Shown here one piece after another: positions 1 to 6,937 of a DNA stretch of 64,000 nt; the stretch's first letter is position 1, and every line of letters starts with the position of its first letter. Source of the DNA: Pseudonocardia acidicola (lineage in GTDB: Bacteria; Actinomycetota; Actinomycetes; Mycobacteriales; Pseudonocardiaceae); NCBI RefSeq assembly GCF_012911935.1, contig NZ_JAAXLA010000026.1:1-64000 (forward strand). The letters run 5' to 3'. The notes beneath the pieces are model-generated. The model searched no databases. It was given only the letters and a program-made list of their open reading frames with translations, and was not told where the DNA came from. Made by a program: the position numbers and the translations under genes.

Positions 1-701
1 GTCCACACCGGAGTCTGCAGCCGTTCGGCAAGCTCGACGACGAGGTCGAAGGCGCGCTCGTCGTCGGCCTCCGGCCCCACCACCAGCGCCGGGGCCGAGG
101 CGCCCTGCAGCCGGTCGGCCAGCTCGGCGACGAGCTCGGGGGTGGCCGCGCCGGCCGCGCGCACCCGCCGCCGGGCCAGGTGGGCCACCTCGTCGGCATC
201 CACGTCCCGCGCCCAGTCGTCCAGCGGCAGGGACACGAACACCGGACCGGCCGGCGGCAGCGTGGCCAGGTGGAAGGCCTCCGACAACGCCCGCGGTACG
301 TCCTGGGCCCGGGCCGGCTCGAACGCCCATTTCACCTGCGGCTCGGGCAGCCGGGTCATCGCCGGCTCGGCCAGGACGGACCCCAGGCCGATCATCGCGC
401 GGGCCTGCTGCCCTGCGGTCACCACGAGCGGCGTGTGCGAGGCGCGAGCGTTCGCCAGGTTGCCCATCGCGTTGCCCAACCCGGCCGCGGAGTGCAGGTT
501 GACCAGCGCCGGGCGGCCGGTGGCCTGGGCGTAGCCGTCGGCCATGGCCAGGACCGCGCCCTCGTGCAGCCCGAGGACGTACCGGAAGTCCGCCGGGAAA
601 CCGTCGAGGAAGGGCAGCTCGTTCGAGCCGGGGTTGCCGAAGACGGTGGTGAGTCCCCAAGCGCGGAGCAGGTCGTAGGTGGTCTCGCGAACCGTGGGCA
701 C
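1..701 (-). CDS. mdlC: Benzoylformate decarboxylase-like ThDP enzyme (C-terminus beyond window)
   Basis: This is the N-terminal 233 residues of a thiamine-diphosphate enzyme. The start is GTG at 701, preceded by a GGAGGA ribosome binding site; the ATG at 720 is out of frame. The protein opens with VPTVRETTYDLLRAWGLTTV and FGNPGSNELPFLDGF, then LHEGAVLAMADGYAQATGRP and AAGLGNAMGNL, the pyrimidine-binding domain with the activating Glu that is typical of benzoylformate decarboxylases. The family converts benzoylformate to benzaldehyde and CO2. The divergent aldehyde dehydrogenase at 970 could oxidise that aldehyde. The 268-base gap between them should hold both promoters. Related 2-oxoacid decarboxylases or acetolactate-synthase-like enzymes are less likely. 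The cut at base 1 is the window edge. Confidence 0.85.
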   Translation of the reverse strand, partial: MPTVRETTYDLLRAWGLTTVFGNPGSNELPFLDGFPADFRYVLGLHEGAVLAMADGYAQATGRPALVNLHSAAGLGNAMGNLANARASHTPLVVTAGQQARAMIGLGSVLAEPAMTRLPEPQVKWAFEPARAQDVPRALSEAFHLATLPPAGPVFVSLPLDDWARDVDADEVAHLARRRVRAAGAATPELVAELADRLQGASAPALVVGPEADDERAFDLVVELAERLQTPVW

Positions 702-969
702 GGCGGTCTCCTCCAGGCATCGGCGAACCCGGCGGCGAACCCGGCCGGGGCGACGGAAACGGACGGTAGCCGCGCCGACACATGGTCTGAACAGGGTCGC
801 AGCACAACGGCGACATCTACGTCAGATGTCTCGGTCCGGCCTGCCGGATCGCACCAGGCGCATCGGGTCCGATGCCCTGCGAGCCGGACCGCCGTGCGAC
901 CTACCGTCACCGGGCACGCCCCGTACGACCGGTTCCGCAGCCCCCTGCGACGATCCCGAGGAACAGACG

Positions 970-2433
970 ATGGTGTCTTTGGACCAGCTACCCGAGATCA
1001 GAACCGATCTCTTCATCGACGGTGAGGTGCGCGGCGCCGACGACGCACTGCAGGTGATCGACCCGGCCGACGGGGTCTCCGTGGTCGGCTACGCCGCGGC
1101 CGCGACCGCCAAGCAGGCCGAGTCCGCCGTGGCCGCGGCGCACCGCGCCTTCCCGGCCTGGGCCGCCCGCCCCCCGCAGGAGCGGGCCGCGCTGCTGACC
1201 GCGGCTCTCGCTCCCCTGGAGGCCGACCGCCCGACGACGGCGGAGGTGCTCACCCGGGAGAACGGCAAGATCCGGATGGAGTCGTTCGTCGACTCCGTCG
1301 TGTTCGCCCACCGCTTCGACCTGGCCACCGGCCTGACCGACGAGCTCGGGCACGTGACGCGCCTGCCGGCACCGCCCTACCGGACCGAGATCTCCTACCT
1401 GCCGCTGGGCGTCGTGACGATCATCGTGCCGTTCAACTGGCCGCTGGCGATCCTGGCCGCCTCGCTGCCGCAGGCGCTGCTGGCCGGCAACACCGTCGTG
1501 GTGAAGCCGCCGCCCACCGCCCCGCTGGCCACCGTCCGCACCGTCCAGCTCGTGGCCCGGTCGCTGCCCCCGGGTGTGCTCAACGTCGTCACCGGCGCCG
1601 ACGCGGAGATCGGCGCGGCGCTGATCCAGGACGCCCGGGTCAAGAAGGTCTGCTTCACCGGTAGTCCGGACGGCGGCAAGCGGATCATGTCCATGGCCGC
1701 CGAGTCGCTGACCCGCGTGGCGCTGGAGCTGGGCGGCAACGACCCGGCGATCGTGCTGGCCGACGCCGACCTCGGCCCCGATGCGCTGCAGCGCCTGTTC
1801 ACCGGGACCTTCGACTCCACCGGTCAGATCTGCATGGCGACCAAGCGCCTCTACGTTCACCGGTCGCGCTATGAGGAGGTGGTCGAGGGTCTGTCCGCGA
1901 TCCTCGCCGCCACCCGGCTGGGTCACGGCCTGGACGAGGGCGTGACCATGGGCCCGCTGCACAGCCGGCGGCAGCTTGAGTACGTGCAGGAGCTCACCGC
2001 GCAGGCGCGCCGGTCCGGTGCCGAGGTCCGCGAGTTCGGGGAGGCCGCCGAGGGCGCCGACATCTCCCGCGGCAACTTCCTCCGGCCGTCCCTGGTGCTC
2101 GACCCGGCCGACGACGCGCGCGTCGTGGTCGAGGAACAGTTCGGCCCGACCCTGCCGATCCTGCCCTTCGACGACGAGGACGACGCCATCGCCCGCGCCA
2201 ACGACACCTGGTCGGGGTTGTGCTCCTCGGTCTGGACCACCGACCTCGACCGGGCCGCCGTGCTGGCCGCCCGGCTGCGGACCGGCTACACCTTCGTCAA
2301 CGCCCACGGCGCCGCCCACCTCGACGAGCGGGCCCCGTTCGGCGGCTTCAACCACAGCGGCATGGGCCGCGAGATGGGCATCGAGGGCATCCGCGAGTTC
2401 ATGGACACCCACTCGGTCGGCTTCCCCGCCTGA
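970..2433 (+). CDS. NAD(P)-dependent aldehyde dehydrogenase (benzaldehyde-type candidate)
   Basis: A 487-residue aldehyde dehydrogenase of normal family length. The ATG at 970 follows GAGGA and gives the usual N-terminus; the open frame upstream lacks family features. Landmarks are PFNWPLAI, the nucleotide-binding FTGSPDGGKRIM, ELGGND with general base Glu253, GQICMATKR with catalytic Cys288, and EEQFGPTLPI. The family oxidises aldehydes to carboxylates with NAD(P). Divergent pairing with a benzoylformate decarboxylase suggests benzaldehyde to benzoate, as in mandelate catabolism; the substrate is inference. The next 80 bases lead into gene stumps, so this may be the last intact gene of its transcript. 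Confidence 0.9.
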   Translation: MVSLDQLPEIRTDLFIDGEVRGADDALQVIDPADGVSVVGYAAAATAKQAESAVAAAHRAFPAWAARPPQERAALLTAALAPLEADRPTTAEVLTRENGKIRMESFVDSVVFAHRFDLATGLTDELGHVTRLPAPPYRTEISYLPLGVVTIIVPFNWPLAILAASLPQALLAGNTVVVKPPPTAPLATVRTVQLVARSLPPGVLNVVTGADAEIGAALIQDARVKKVCFTGSPDGGKRIMSMAAESLTRVALELGGNDPAIVLADADLGPDALQRLFTGTFDSTGQICMATKRLYVHRSRYEEVVEGLSAILAATRLGHGLDEGVTMGPLHSRRQLEYVQELTAQARRSGAEVREFGEAAEGADISRGNFLRPSLVLDPADDARVVVEEQFGPTLPILPFDDEDDAIARANDTWSGLCSSVWTTDLDRAAVLAARLRTGYTFVNAHGAAHLDERAPFGGFNHSGMGREMGIEGIREFMDTHSVGFPA

Positions 2434-2520
2434 CCCACTCCGCATCCCGATGGGCTGCGCTGCGCCGGCCGGTCCGTCGCACCGCAGCAACGACACATCG
2501 ACAGGGAGTTCGACGCCACC

Positions 2521-2619
2521 GTGATCAGCCTGACCGACGCCCCGGAGGGCTACGCCGAGTTCGGCTCCGGTGTGGCCCGTACATACGTCACCGACCCGCA
2601 CCGCGGGAGTGTCGGGTGA
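2521..2619 (+). pseudogene. C-terminal stump of zinc alcohol/formaldehyde dehydrogenase
   Basis: Only 32 codons remain, reading VISLTDAPEGYAEFGSG and ending near TDPH. This matches the extreme C-terminus of glutathione-independent formaldehyde dehydrogenase-like zinc alcohol dehydrogenases, where ISL-DAP-GY-EF-G and DPH are conserved. The remaining roughly 370 residues are absent. Its TGA overlaps the GTG of the next stump as GTGA, so the two were once adjacent in an operon. Confidence 0.6.
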
Positions 2620-2986
2620 GCGCCACCGTCGTCCTCGTGCACGGCGCCTGGCACGGCTCCTGGTGCTGGGACGAGCTCGTCCCGGCGCTGGAGGCCCACG
2701 GGCCGCGGCGGTGGCCCGGCTTCAGCCGCAGTCGTTGAGCTCGTGCCGGCAGCCGCTGCGGGCAGCGGCGTGGGAGACCATCCCTGCGACGTATGTGGTC
2801 GCCGACAGCGACCCGGGGCTTCCCCCGGTCGTCCAGGAGGGGATGACGACCGGTCGGGCCGACCGCGTGGCCCACATCGACGCCGGACACTCGCCGTTCC
2901 TGTCCCGGCCACGTGAGTTGGCGGCGATGATCGCAGAATGTGAGGAGGTGACTGCCGCACCGCAACCCCGCAACGGAAGGACATGA
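2616..2986 (+). pseudogene. Alpha/beta hydrolase with internal deletion and frameshift
   Basis: The 5' part (2616-2738) encodes VSATVVLVHGAWHGSWCWDE, the oxyanion-hole start of an alpha/beta hydrolase, and ends after PRRWPGFSRSR. The C-terminal part continues in another frame to 2986 with PATYVVADSDPGLPP and DAGHSPFLSRPRELA, which carries the catalytic His. The central region with the nucleophile Ser, more than 100 codons, is missing. The gene cannot make an active hydrolase. The junction lies near 2735-2760. Confidence 0.75.
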
Positions 2987-3030
2987 CCATGGCGTCCGCA
3001 CCCGTACCCGGCCATCCGGTGCTGCCCTGA
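2983..3030 (+). CDS. 15-residue ORF overlapping the SDR start
   Basis: ATG at 2983, behind GGAAGG, opens a 15-codon frame (MTMASAPVPGHPVLP) whose TGA shares its last base with the ATG of the following SDR (TGATG). It may serve as a translational-coupling leader for that gene, which has no good ribosome binding site of its own. It could equally be the N-terminal scrap of a lost gene. Function is unknown. Confidence 0.35.
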   Translation: MTMASAPVPGHPVLP

Positions 3031-3803
3031 TGGATCTGGGCATCACCGGCCGCACCGCCCTGGTCTGTGCCTCGACCGGCGGTCTGGGCTATGCGGTCGC
3101 CGCAGCGCTGGCCGCCGAAGGCGTCAGGGTGGCGATCACCGGACGCCGTGGGGACGTGGTCGAGCAGCGCGCCGCCGAGTTGCCCGGTGCCGCCGGTTTC
3201 GTCGTCGACCTCGCCGACCTGACCGCAGTCACCGGGCTGCTCCCACGAGTCGAGCACGTACTCGGCGCCGTCGACATCCTGGTGCTGAACAGCGGTGGCC
3301 CGCCGCCCGGCACCGCGGAGGCGTTGAGCGACGAGGACTTCACGGCCGCGATCGACGCGCTGGCCCGCGCACAGCGGCAGCTGGTCGGCGCCGCGCTGCC
3401 GGCGATGCTCGCCCGCAACTGGGGTCGCATCCTGGCCGTGGGCTCCTCCGGCGTCGTCGAGCCGTTGGCCAACCTGGCCGCATCCAACGTCGGTCGAGCT
3501 GCGCTGGCCGCCTATCTCAAGACCTTGTCCGCCGAGGTCGCATCCCGAGGCGTCACGTGCAACATGCTGCTTCCCGGACGCATCGACACCGACCGCGTGC
3601 GGCTCATCGACCGTGCGAGAGCCGAGCACACCGGTTCCTCGGCCGAGGAGGTCGCGGCGGCCTCGCGCGCCACCATCCCGGCCGGGCGTTACGGCACTCC
3701 GCAGGAGTTCGGCCAGGCTGCTGCGTTCCTGTGCTCGGCAGCAGCCGGTTACATCACCGGCAGCCAGCTGCGCGTCGACGGCGGGATGGCCCGCAGCTAC
3801 TGA
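3030..3803 (+). CDS. SDR-family oxidoreductase with atypical active site
   Basis: A 257-residue short-chain dehydrogenase of normal length, starting at ATG 3030. The N-terminal Rossmann motif is degenerate (ALVCASTGGLGYAVA in place of TGxxxGxG), followed by LVLNSGG for NAG and AVGSSGV around the active-site Ser. Where the usual YxxxK is expected the protein has ASNVGRAAL, so Tyr and Lys appear replaced by Ser and Arg. The C-terminus (TGSQLRVDGGMARSY) is classical. Such SDRs are often annotated as 3-oxoacyl reductase-like, but the substitutions leave catalysis in doubt. Translation may be coupled to the small upstream ORF. A convergent hairpin follows. Confidence 0.8.
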   Translation: MDLGITGRTALVCASTGGLGYAVAAALAAEGVRVAITGRRGDVVEQRAAELPGAAGFVVDLADLTAVTGLLPRVEHVLGAVDILVLNSGGPPPGTAEALSDEDFTAAIDALARAQRQLVGAALPAMLARNWGRILAVGSSGVVEPLANLAASNVGRAALAAYLKTLSAEVASRGVTCNMLLPGRIDTDRVRLIDRARAEHTGSSAEEVAAASRATIPAGRYGTPQEFGQAAAFLCSAAAGYITGSQLRVDGGMARSY

Positions 3804-3812
3804 TCTGCCACT

Positions 3813-3838
3813 GAGGACGCCGCTCGCGCGGCCTCCTC
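3813..3838. terminator. Convergent hairpin between SDR and phasin-like gene
   Basis: An inverted repeat pairs GAGGA with TCCTC and GCCG with CGGC around a CTCGCG loop, with one C-C mismatch. It lies between two convergent genes and overlaps the stop codon of the minus-strand gene. There is only a short T-run on the plus side (ATTT), as is common for actinomycete terminators. Confidence 0.45.
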
Positions 3839-4238
3839 ATTTCTTCGCAGCGTCGCGCGCGGAACGCGCGGTGCTCGAAGCCTTCGCGCCGACATCCTCG
3901 GAGGCCTCAGCGGCCTTGTCCGCAACGGCCTCGGCCGCGCTCACCGTGTGCGCGGTACCCGAGTCGGCCGCGCGAGCGGCTTGCTCGGTGACCGCCTCGG
4001 CAGCCTGAGCCCCTGAGGACAACAGGGAGTGCATGAGCCGGCGCTGGTTCTCCAGCATCTGCTCGAGGAAATTGAACGTGTTGTCCACGACGGCGTGCGC
4101 GTCCGGCAGTGAGCGCTGGCCGCCGGTCACACTGCTCGCAAAGCCCTGAAGGGTCTCCGCCCAGGTGCGGGCGGCCGCGGTGAGCGCCTCCTGGCTGCGC
4201 TTGGCGATATCGGCGAACTGGTTGCTGGGCGTCGTCAT
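3837..4238 (-). CDS. Phasin-like small helical protein
   Basis: A 133-residue Ala/Glu-rich protein predicted to be nearly all helix. ATG at 4238 follows GGAGGGAAC. Residues 1-75 (QFADIAKRSQEALTAAARTW, NTFNFLEQMLENQRRLMHSL) resemble actinobacterial phasin-like proteins, which coat polyhydroxyalkanoate or lipid granules. The C-terminal 50 residues are Ala-rich with scattered Lys and end in AKK, reminiscent of DNA- or surface-binding tails. No polymer synthase is visible nearby, so the role is inferred from composition only. It could be a general amphipathic helix or stress protein. Confidence 0.55.
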   Translation of the reverse strand: MTTPSNQFADIAKRSQEALTAAARTWAETLQGFASSVTGGQRSLPDAHAVVDNTFNFLEQMLENQRRLMHSLLSSGAQAAEAVTEQAARAADSGTAHTVSAAEAVADKAAEASEDVGAKASSTARSARDAAKK

Positions 4239-4649
4239 CGAACTGTTCCCTCCCTGTCCCGGACTCGAGGTCCGCTCGTTCAGCCACATCGGCCCGCAGT
4301 GAGCCGGTCCGTTCAGGTCATCGTGACGGTGCCGGCCTGCTGGCCATGGCGTCCGGCTCACGCTCCGATCCGGCCGGACCCGCCGGCCGCACGAAGGCCC
4401 GGACGCCAACCTCGGCGGCTCGTCAGGATCGCGACAACACGGCGTACCCGCCAGGGTCCACTGTCACTCCCTCGCGGTGCGGGACGCCCGACGCGGAACG
4501 GTCGCACGCGCGCCGGGAGGGACGTGCTCTGATCAAGTCTTCCTCAAGTTGCTGGTCCTGACCCGGATACCGGGCCAACACTGGGAGACGAGATCGCGCA
4601 CAGCGTCCGGGGGGACGCCGAGGGGCGCGATCGCAGGAGGGCACCGAAG
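4239..4649. other. Intergenic region, no supported gene
   Basis: About 410 bases between the divergent phasin-like and His/Gly-rich genes. Short open frames here have no ribosome binding site or recognisable protein pattern. The region presumably carries the promoters of both flanking genes; I see no clear -35/-10 pair. Confidence 0.5.
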
Positions 4650-4913
4650 ATGGACCCCATCAAGATCATCTTGCTCGTCTTCTGCGCGCTGACGTTCGTC
4701 GTGCTCGTCAAGGGCGTCATCGGACCCGTCGGACCCGACCGCGACCGCCCCGGAACCGGCGGCCGCCACCAGCCCCACGGCGCCGACCTCTACCCCGGTG
4801 CGTCCACCGGATCCGTCGCCGGCGGCACCAGCCACCACGGTCACAGCGGCCACGCCGGTGGTCACCACGGAGGCAGCCACCACGGCGGCTTCGGCGGCGG
4901 CCACGGCTTCTGA
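4650..4913 (+). CDS. Small membrane protein with His/Gly-rich tail
   Basis: An 87-residue protein with ATG at 4650 behind AGGAGGG. Residues 5-25 (KIILLVFCALTFVVLVKGVI) form one membrane segment. After a Pro/Asp linker, residues 60-87 hold many His and Gly (HHGHSGHAGGHHGG, then HHGGFGGGHGF), a composition that can bind Ni, Zn or Cu. No family is recognised. The tail orientation cannot be told from sequence. It may be a metal buffer or simply a low-complexity surface protein. Confidence 0.55.
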   Translation: MDPIKIILLVFCALTFVVLVKGVIGPVGPDRDRPGTGGRHQPHGADLYPGASTGSVAGGTSHHGHSGHAGGHHGGSHHGGFGGGHGF

Positions 4914-4971
4914 CCGCGATCACGCTCGCTCCCGGGCACCCCGCACGTGGGCCTGACCCAGCGCAGCCGCC

Positions 4972-5598
4972 TCAGGCCACCGCGCGGGCCTGCTCCACCG
5001 CGAGGGCGTCGACCAGGTCGTTCATCGGGTCGCCCGAGTGGCCCTTCACCCAGCGGAACGACACGTTGCCGCGGTCGCTGACCAGCGTGATCAGCGGTTC
5101 CCACAGGTCCCGGCTGACGACCGGCTTGCGCGCGCTGGTGACCCAGCCGCGGGCGAGCCAGCCCTTCCACCAGCCGTCGCGAAAGCAATTCACTACGTAC
5201 GTCGAGTCGCTGACGACCACCAGCGGGCCGTCCAGCGCCCGGACCGCCTCCAGCGCGGCCCGGATCTCCATGCGCTGGTTGGTCGTGGCCGGCTCGCCGC
5301 CGCTGCGCTGCCGGCCGTCCCGCGTGGCCCACGCCCAGCCTCCAGGGCCCGGATTGCCCGAGCACGCGCCGTCGGTCCAGACCTCGAGGGCCCCGTCGGC
5401 GGCCGGCATGTCGGGTCGCGGCGCGGACCGCGTCGGACGGGCGCGGGGCGCGGCCGCCGTGGCCGCCGTGGACGCCGCCGCGCTGCCGGCGCAGGCGAGG
5501 TGCGCCCAGGTGCTGCCGGCCCGCGCGATCTCCTCGCCAGGCTGGATACGGGACGAGCAGACGCCGCAGGTGGTGGCGTACTTCGCGGTCATCGACAC
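4972..5598 (-). CDS. rnhA: Ribonuclease HI with N-terminal Cys-rich segment
   Basis: A 208-residue protein whose last 140 residues are RNase HI, which cleaves RNA in RNA:DNA hybrids. All four acidic catalytic positions are visible: TDGACSGNPGPGGW, NQRMEIRAALEA, VSDSTYVVNCF and the final Asp in KGHSGDPMNDLVDALA. The first 65 residues (CGVCSSRIQPGEE, then WAHLACA) look like a small zinc-binding module followed by an Ala/Arg linker, an actinobacterial extension in place of the eukaryotic hybrid-binding domain. The start may be GTG 5598 or ATG 5592. Confidence 0.9.
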   Translation of the reverse strand: MSMTAKYATTCGVCSSRIQPGEEIARAGSTWAHLACAGSAAASTAATAAAPRARPTRSAPRPDMPAADGALEVWTDGACSGNPGPGGWAWATRDGRQRSGGEPATTNQRMEIRAALEAVRALDGPLVVVSDSTYVVNCFRDGWWKGWLARGWVTSARKPVVSRDLWEPLITLVSDRGNVSFRWVKGHSGDPMNDLVDALAVEQARAVA

Positions 5599-5859
5599 CC
5601 CGACACCCTAGAGGCGCTCGGCGCAGCACCTCCGACAGCTGGTAGCCGTGACGGTCGGAGGGGCTTGGTGCGATCCCGCGCCGACGGCGGTGGACACCGC
5701 CGACGGCGCAGCCGGAGGTCGGCGCACCCGCCATCGACCCGTCCACCGCGCGGCAGACCTTCGCCGAGCACCGCGACACGCTCGGCCCGCAGCCTCGGTC
5801 TGGCCTGCAGCATCATCTGCTGGCGCCGACTCGACAACAACTCGTCGCGTCAGCACCTC

Positions 5860-6462
5860 TCAGTCGTAACGGAGCTCCCTGGACCGGGTCCGCTTGAGCT
5901 CGGAGAAGTGCGGATTGCGTGCGATCAGCAGCGTTCCGTCGAACATGTCGAGAGCGTCCTGACCTCTGGGGATGGCACTCAGGACGGGTCCGAAGAACGC
6001 GACGCCGTCCACGTGGATAGTGGGCGTCCCGACGTCCAGGCCGACCGGCTCCATGCCGGCATCGTGACTCTTTCTGACAGCCTCGTCGTAATCCGTGGTG
6101 TCCGCGGCCGCGATGAGGTCGTCAACGTCCAACCGCGCGAGCGTCTCGCGGATCACCTTGTCTCTGCCGCGGACTCGTTCGACGTGGAAAAGCCGCCCGA
6201 AAGTCTCGTAATAACGTCTGAGTCCGGGCTGGCCGAGCCGTTCCTCTACCGCGCCCGCGACCCGTACCGGCCGCCAGGCGCTGTCCAGGCCTTTCGCCGA
6301 CTCGGGCGTGTGCCCCTCGCGGCCGTCGTTGAGGACCGCCAGGCTCATGATCCGCACGTTCAGGTCGATGTCGCGCTGCGCTTCAACCTCTTTGATCCAG
6401 CCGAACGCGATCCAGGCGAAGGGACAAACCGGATCGAAGTAGAAGTCGACCTTGTTCACCAT
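5860..6462 (-). CDS. DsbA-family / mycothiol-dependent nitroreductase-like protein
   Basis: A 200-residue thioredoxin-fold protein of the DsbA/Rv2466c type. It begins VNKVDFYFDPVCPFAWIAF, with the active-site Cys in a CPFAW motif that lacks the second Cys of classical CxxC, then a helical insertion (residues about 60-140) and the cis-Pro strand GTPTIHVDGVAFFGPVLS. Family members are cytoplasmic mycothiol-linked reductases in actinobacteria. Loss of the resolving Cys implies a monothiol mechanism. It lies 222 bases downstream of the exported peptide gene, with a large inverted repeat between them. Confidence 0.7.
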   Translation of the reverse strand: MVNKVDFYFDPVCPFAWIAFGWIKEVEAQRDIDLNVRIMSLAVLNDGREGHTPESAKGLDSAWRPVRVAGAVEERLGQPGLRRYYETFGRLFHVERVRGRDKVIRETLARLDVDDLIAAADTTDYDEAVRKSHDAGMEPVGLDVGTPTIHVDGVAFFGPVLSAIPRGQDALDMFDGTLLIARNPHFSELKRTRSRELRYD

Positions 6463-6530
6463 GCCAATGTCTCATGTCCGCGCCGGGCCCCCGGCGAGCG
6501 ATGCTTGACATCTGTGGATCAGGTGGAAGG

Positions 6531-6606
6531 GGGTCGTACCCTCCCGGTGCTCTTGAGGCTCTCACGCAAGACCGGCACTGCAACGCCGGTCGGGAAGGTA
6601 CGACCC
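6531..6606. promoter_or_regulatory. Long composite inverted repeat
   Basis: Arms 6531-6546 and 6591-6606 pair over 16 bp with one mismatch (GGGTCGTACC against GGTACGACCC at the base). The 44-base interior can form a second stem (GTGC with GCAC, TCTTG with CAAGA). It lies between the peptide gene and the DsbA-like gene, both on the minus strand. It could be a terminator for the cyclase-peptide transcript, an mRNA-stabilising structure or a small RNA. There is no T-tract. Confidence 0.5.
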
Positions 6607-6684
6607 GTGCATACCGTCATGCCCGAGGAGCCCGGCGGCGGCGATGGCCGCGGCCCGGCGAGACCCCTCTTCGGGTGCGGGTTA

Positions 6685-6879
6685 TCAGACGCCCCAGTTC
6701 CAGTTCGTCTGCATGTTCTGCTCGGCGGCCTGGGTCGTGGCGGTTGACACCAGCGCGGGGACTGCGGCGAGTCCGGCCAGGCCCGCGCAGACGGCGGCGG
6801 CCGTGAATGTCGCGGCAACGCGCGCCAGGATCCCGCGGGACGTCGGCCAGTGGCTGGGACGTCGTGAGGTGGAGACCAT
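6685..6879 (-). CDS. Exported small peptide with C-terminal NWNWGV
   Basis: A 64-residue precursor starting at ATG 6879 behind GGAGGGCAGACAAA. Residues 1-20 are basic (STSRRPSHWPTSRG), residues 20-45 are a hydrophobic signal segment (VAATFTAAAVCAGLAGLAAV), and TTQA is a plausible signal peptidase I site. Cleavage there would release a 13-residue peptide, AEQNMQTNWNWGV. The gene ends with TGATAA, a double stop. It lies 58 bases after the diguanylate cyclase on the same strand and is probably cotranscribed. The NWNW core matches the NWxW of the five micro-ORFs at 8636-8956. No known family is recognised. The short mature part and signal sequence suggest a secreted signal or ligand; that is inference. 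Confidence 0.7.
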   Translation of the reverse strand: MVSTSRRPSHWPTSRGILARVAATFTAAAVCAGLAGLAAVPALVSTATTQAAEQNMQTNWNWGV

Positions 6880-6937
6880 TTTGTCTGCCCTCCTGCTGCC
6901 GGATGGCCACCAAGGCTACCCCGCTCACGGGTCCTGG

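Noticed and set aside
180-1025. 281-codon plus-strand frame at the left end
   Set aside because: It is antisense to the benzoylformate decarboxylase gene and has no protein-like motifs.
5038-6747. 569-codon plus-strand frame over RNase HI and DsbA-like genes
   Set aside because: Shadow frame; the minus-strand genes have all catalytic residues and good starts.
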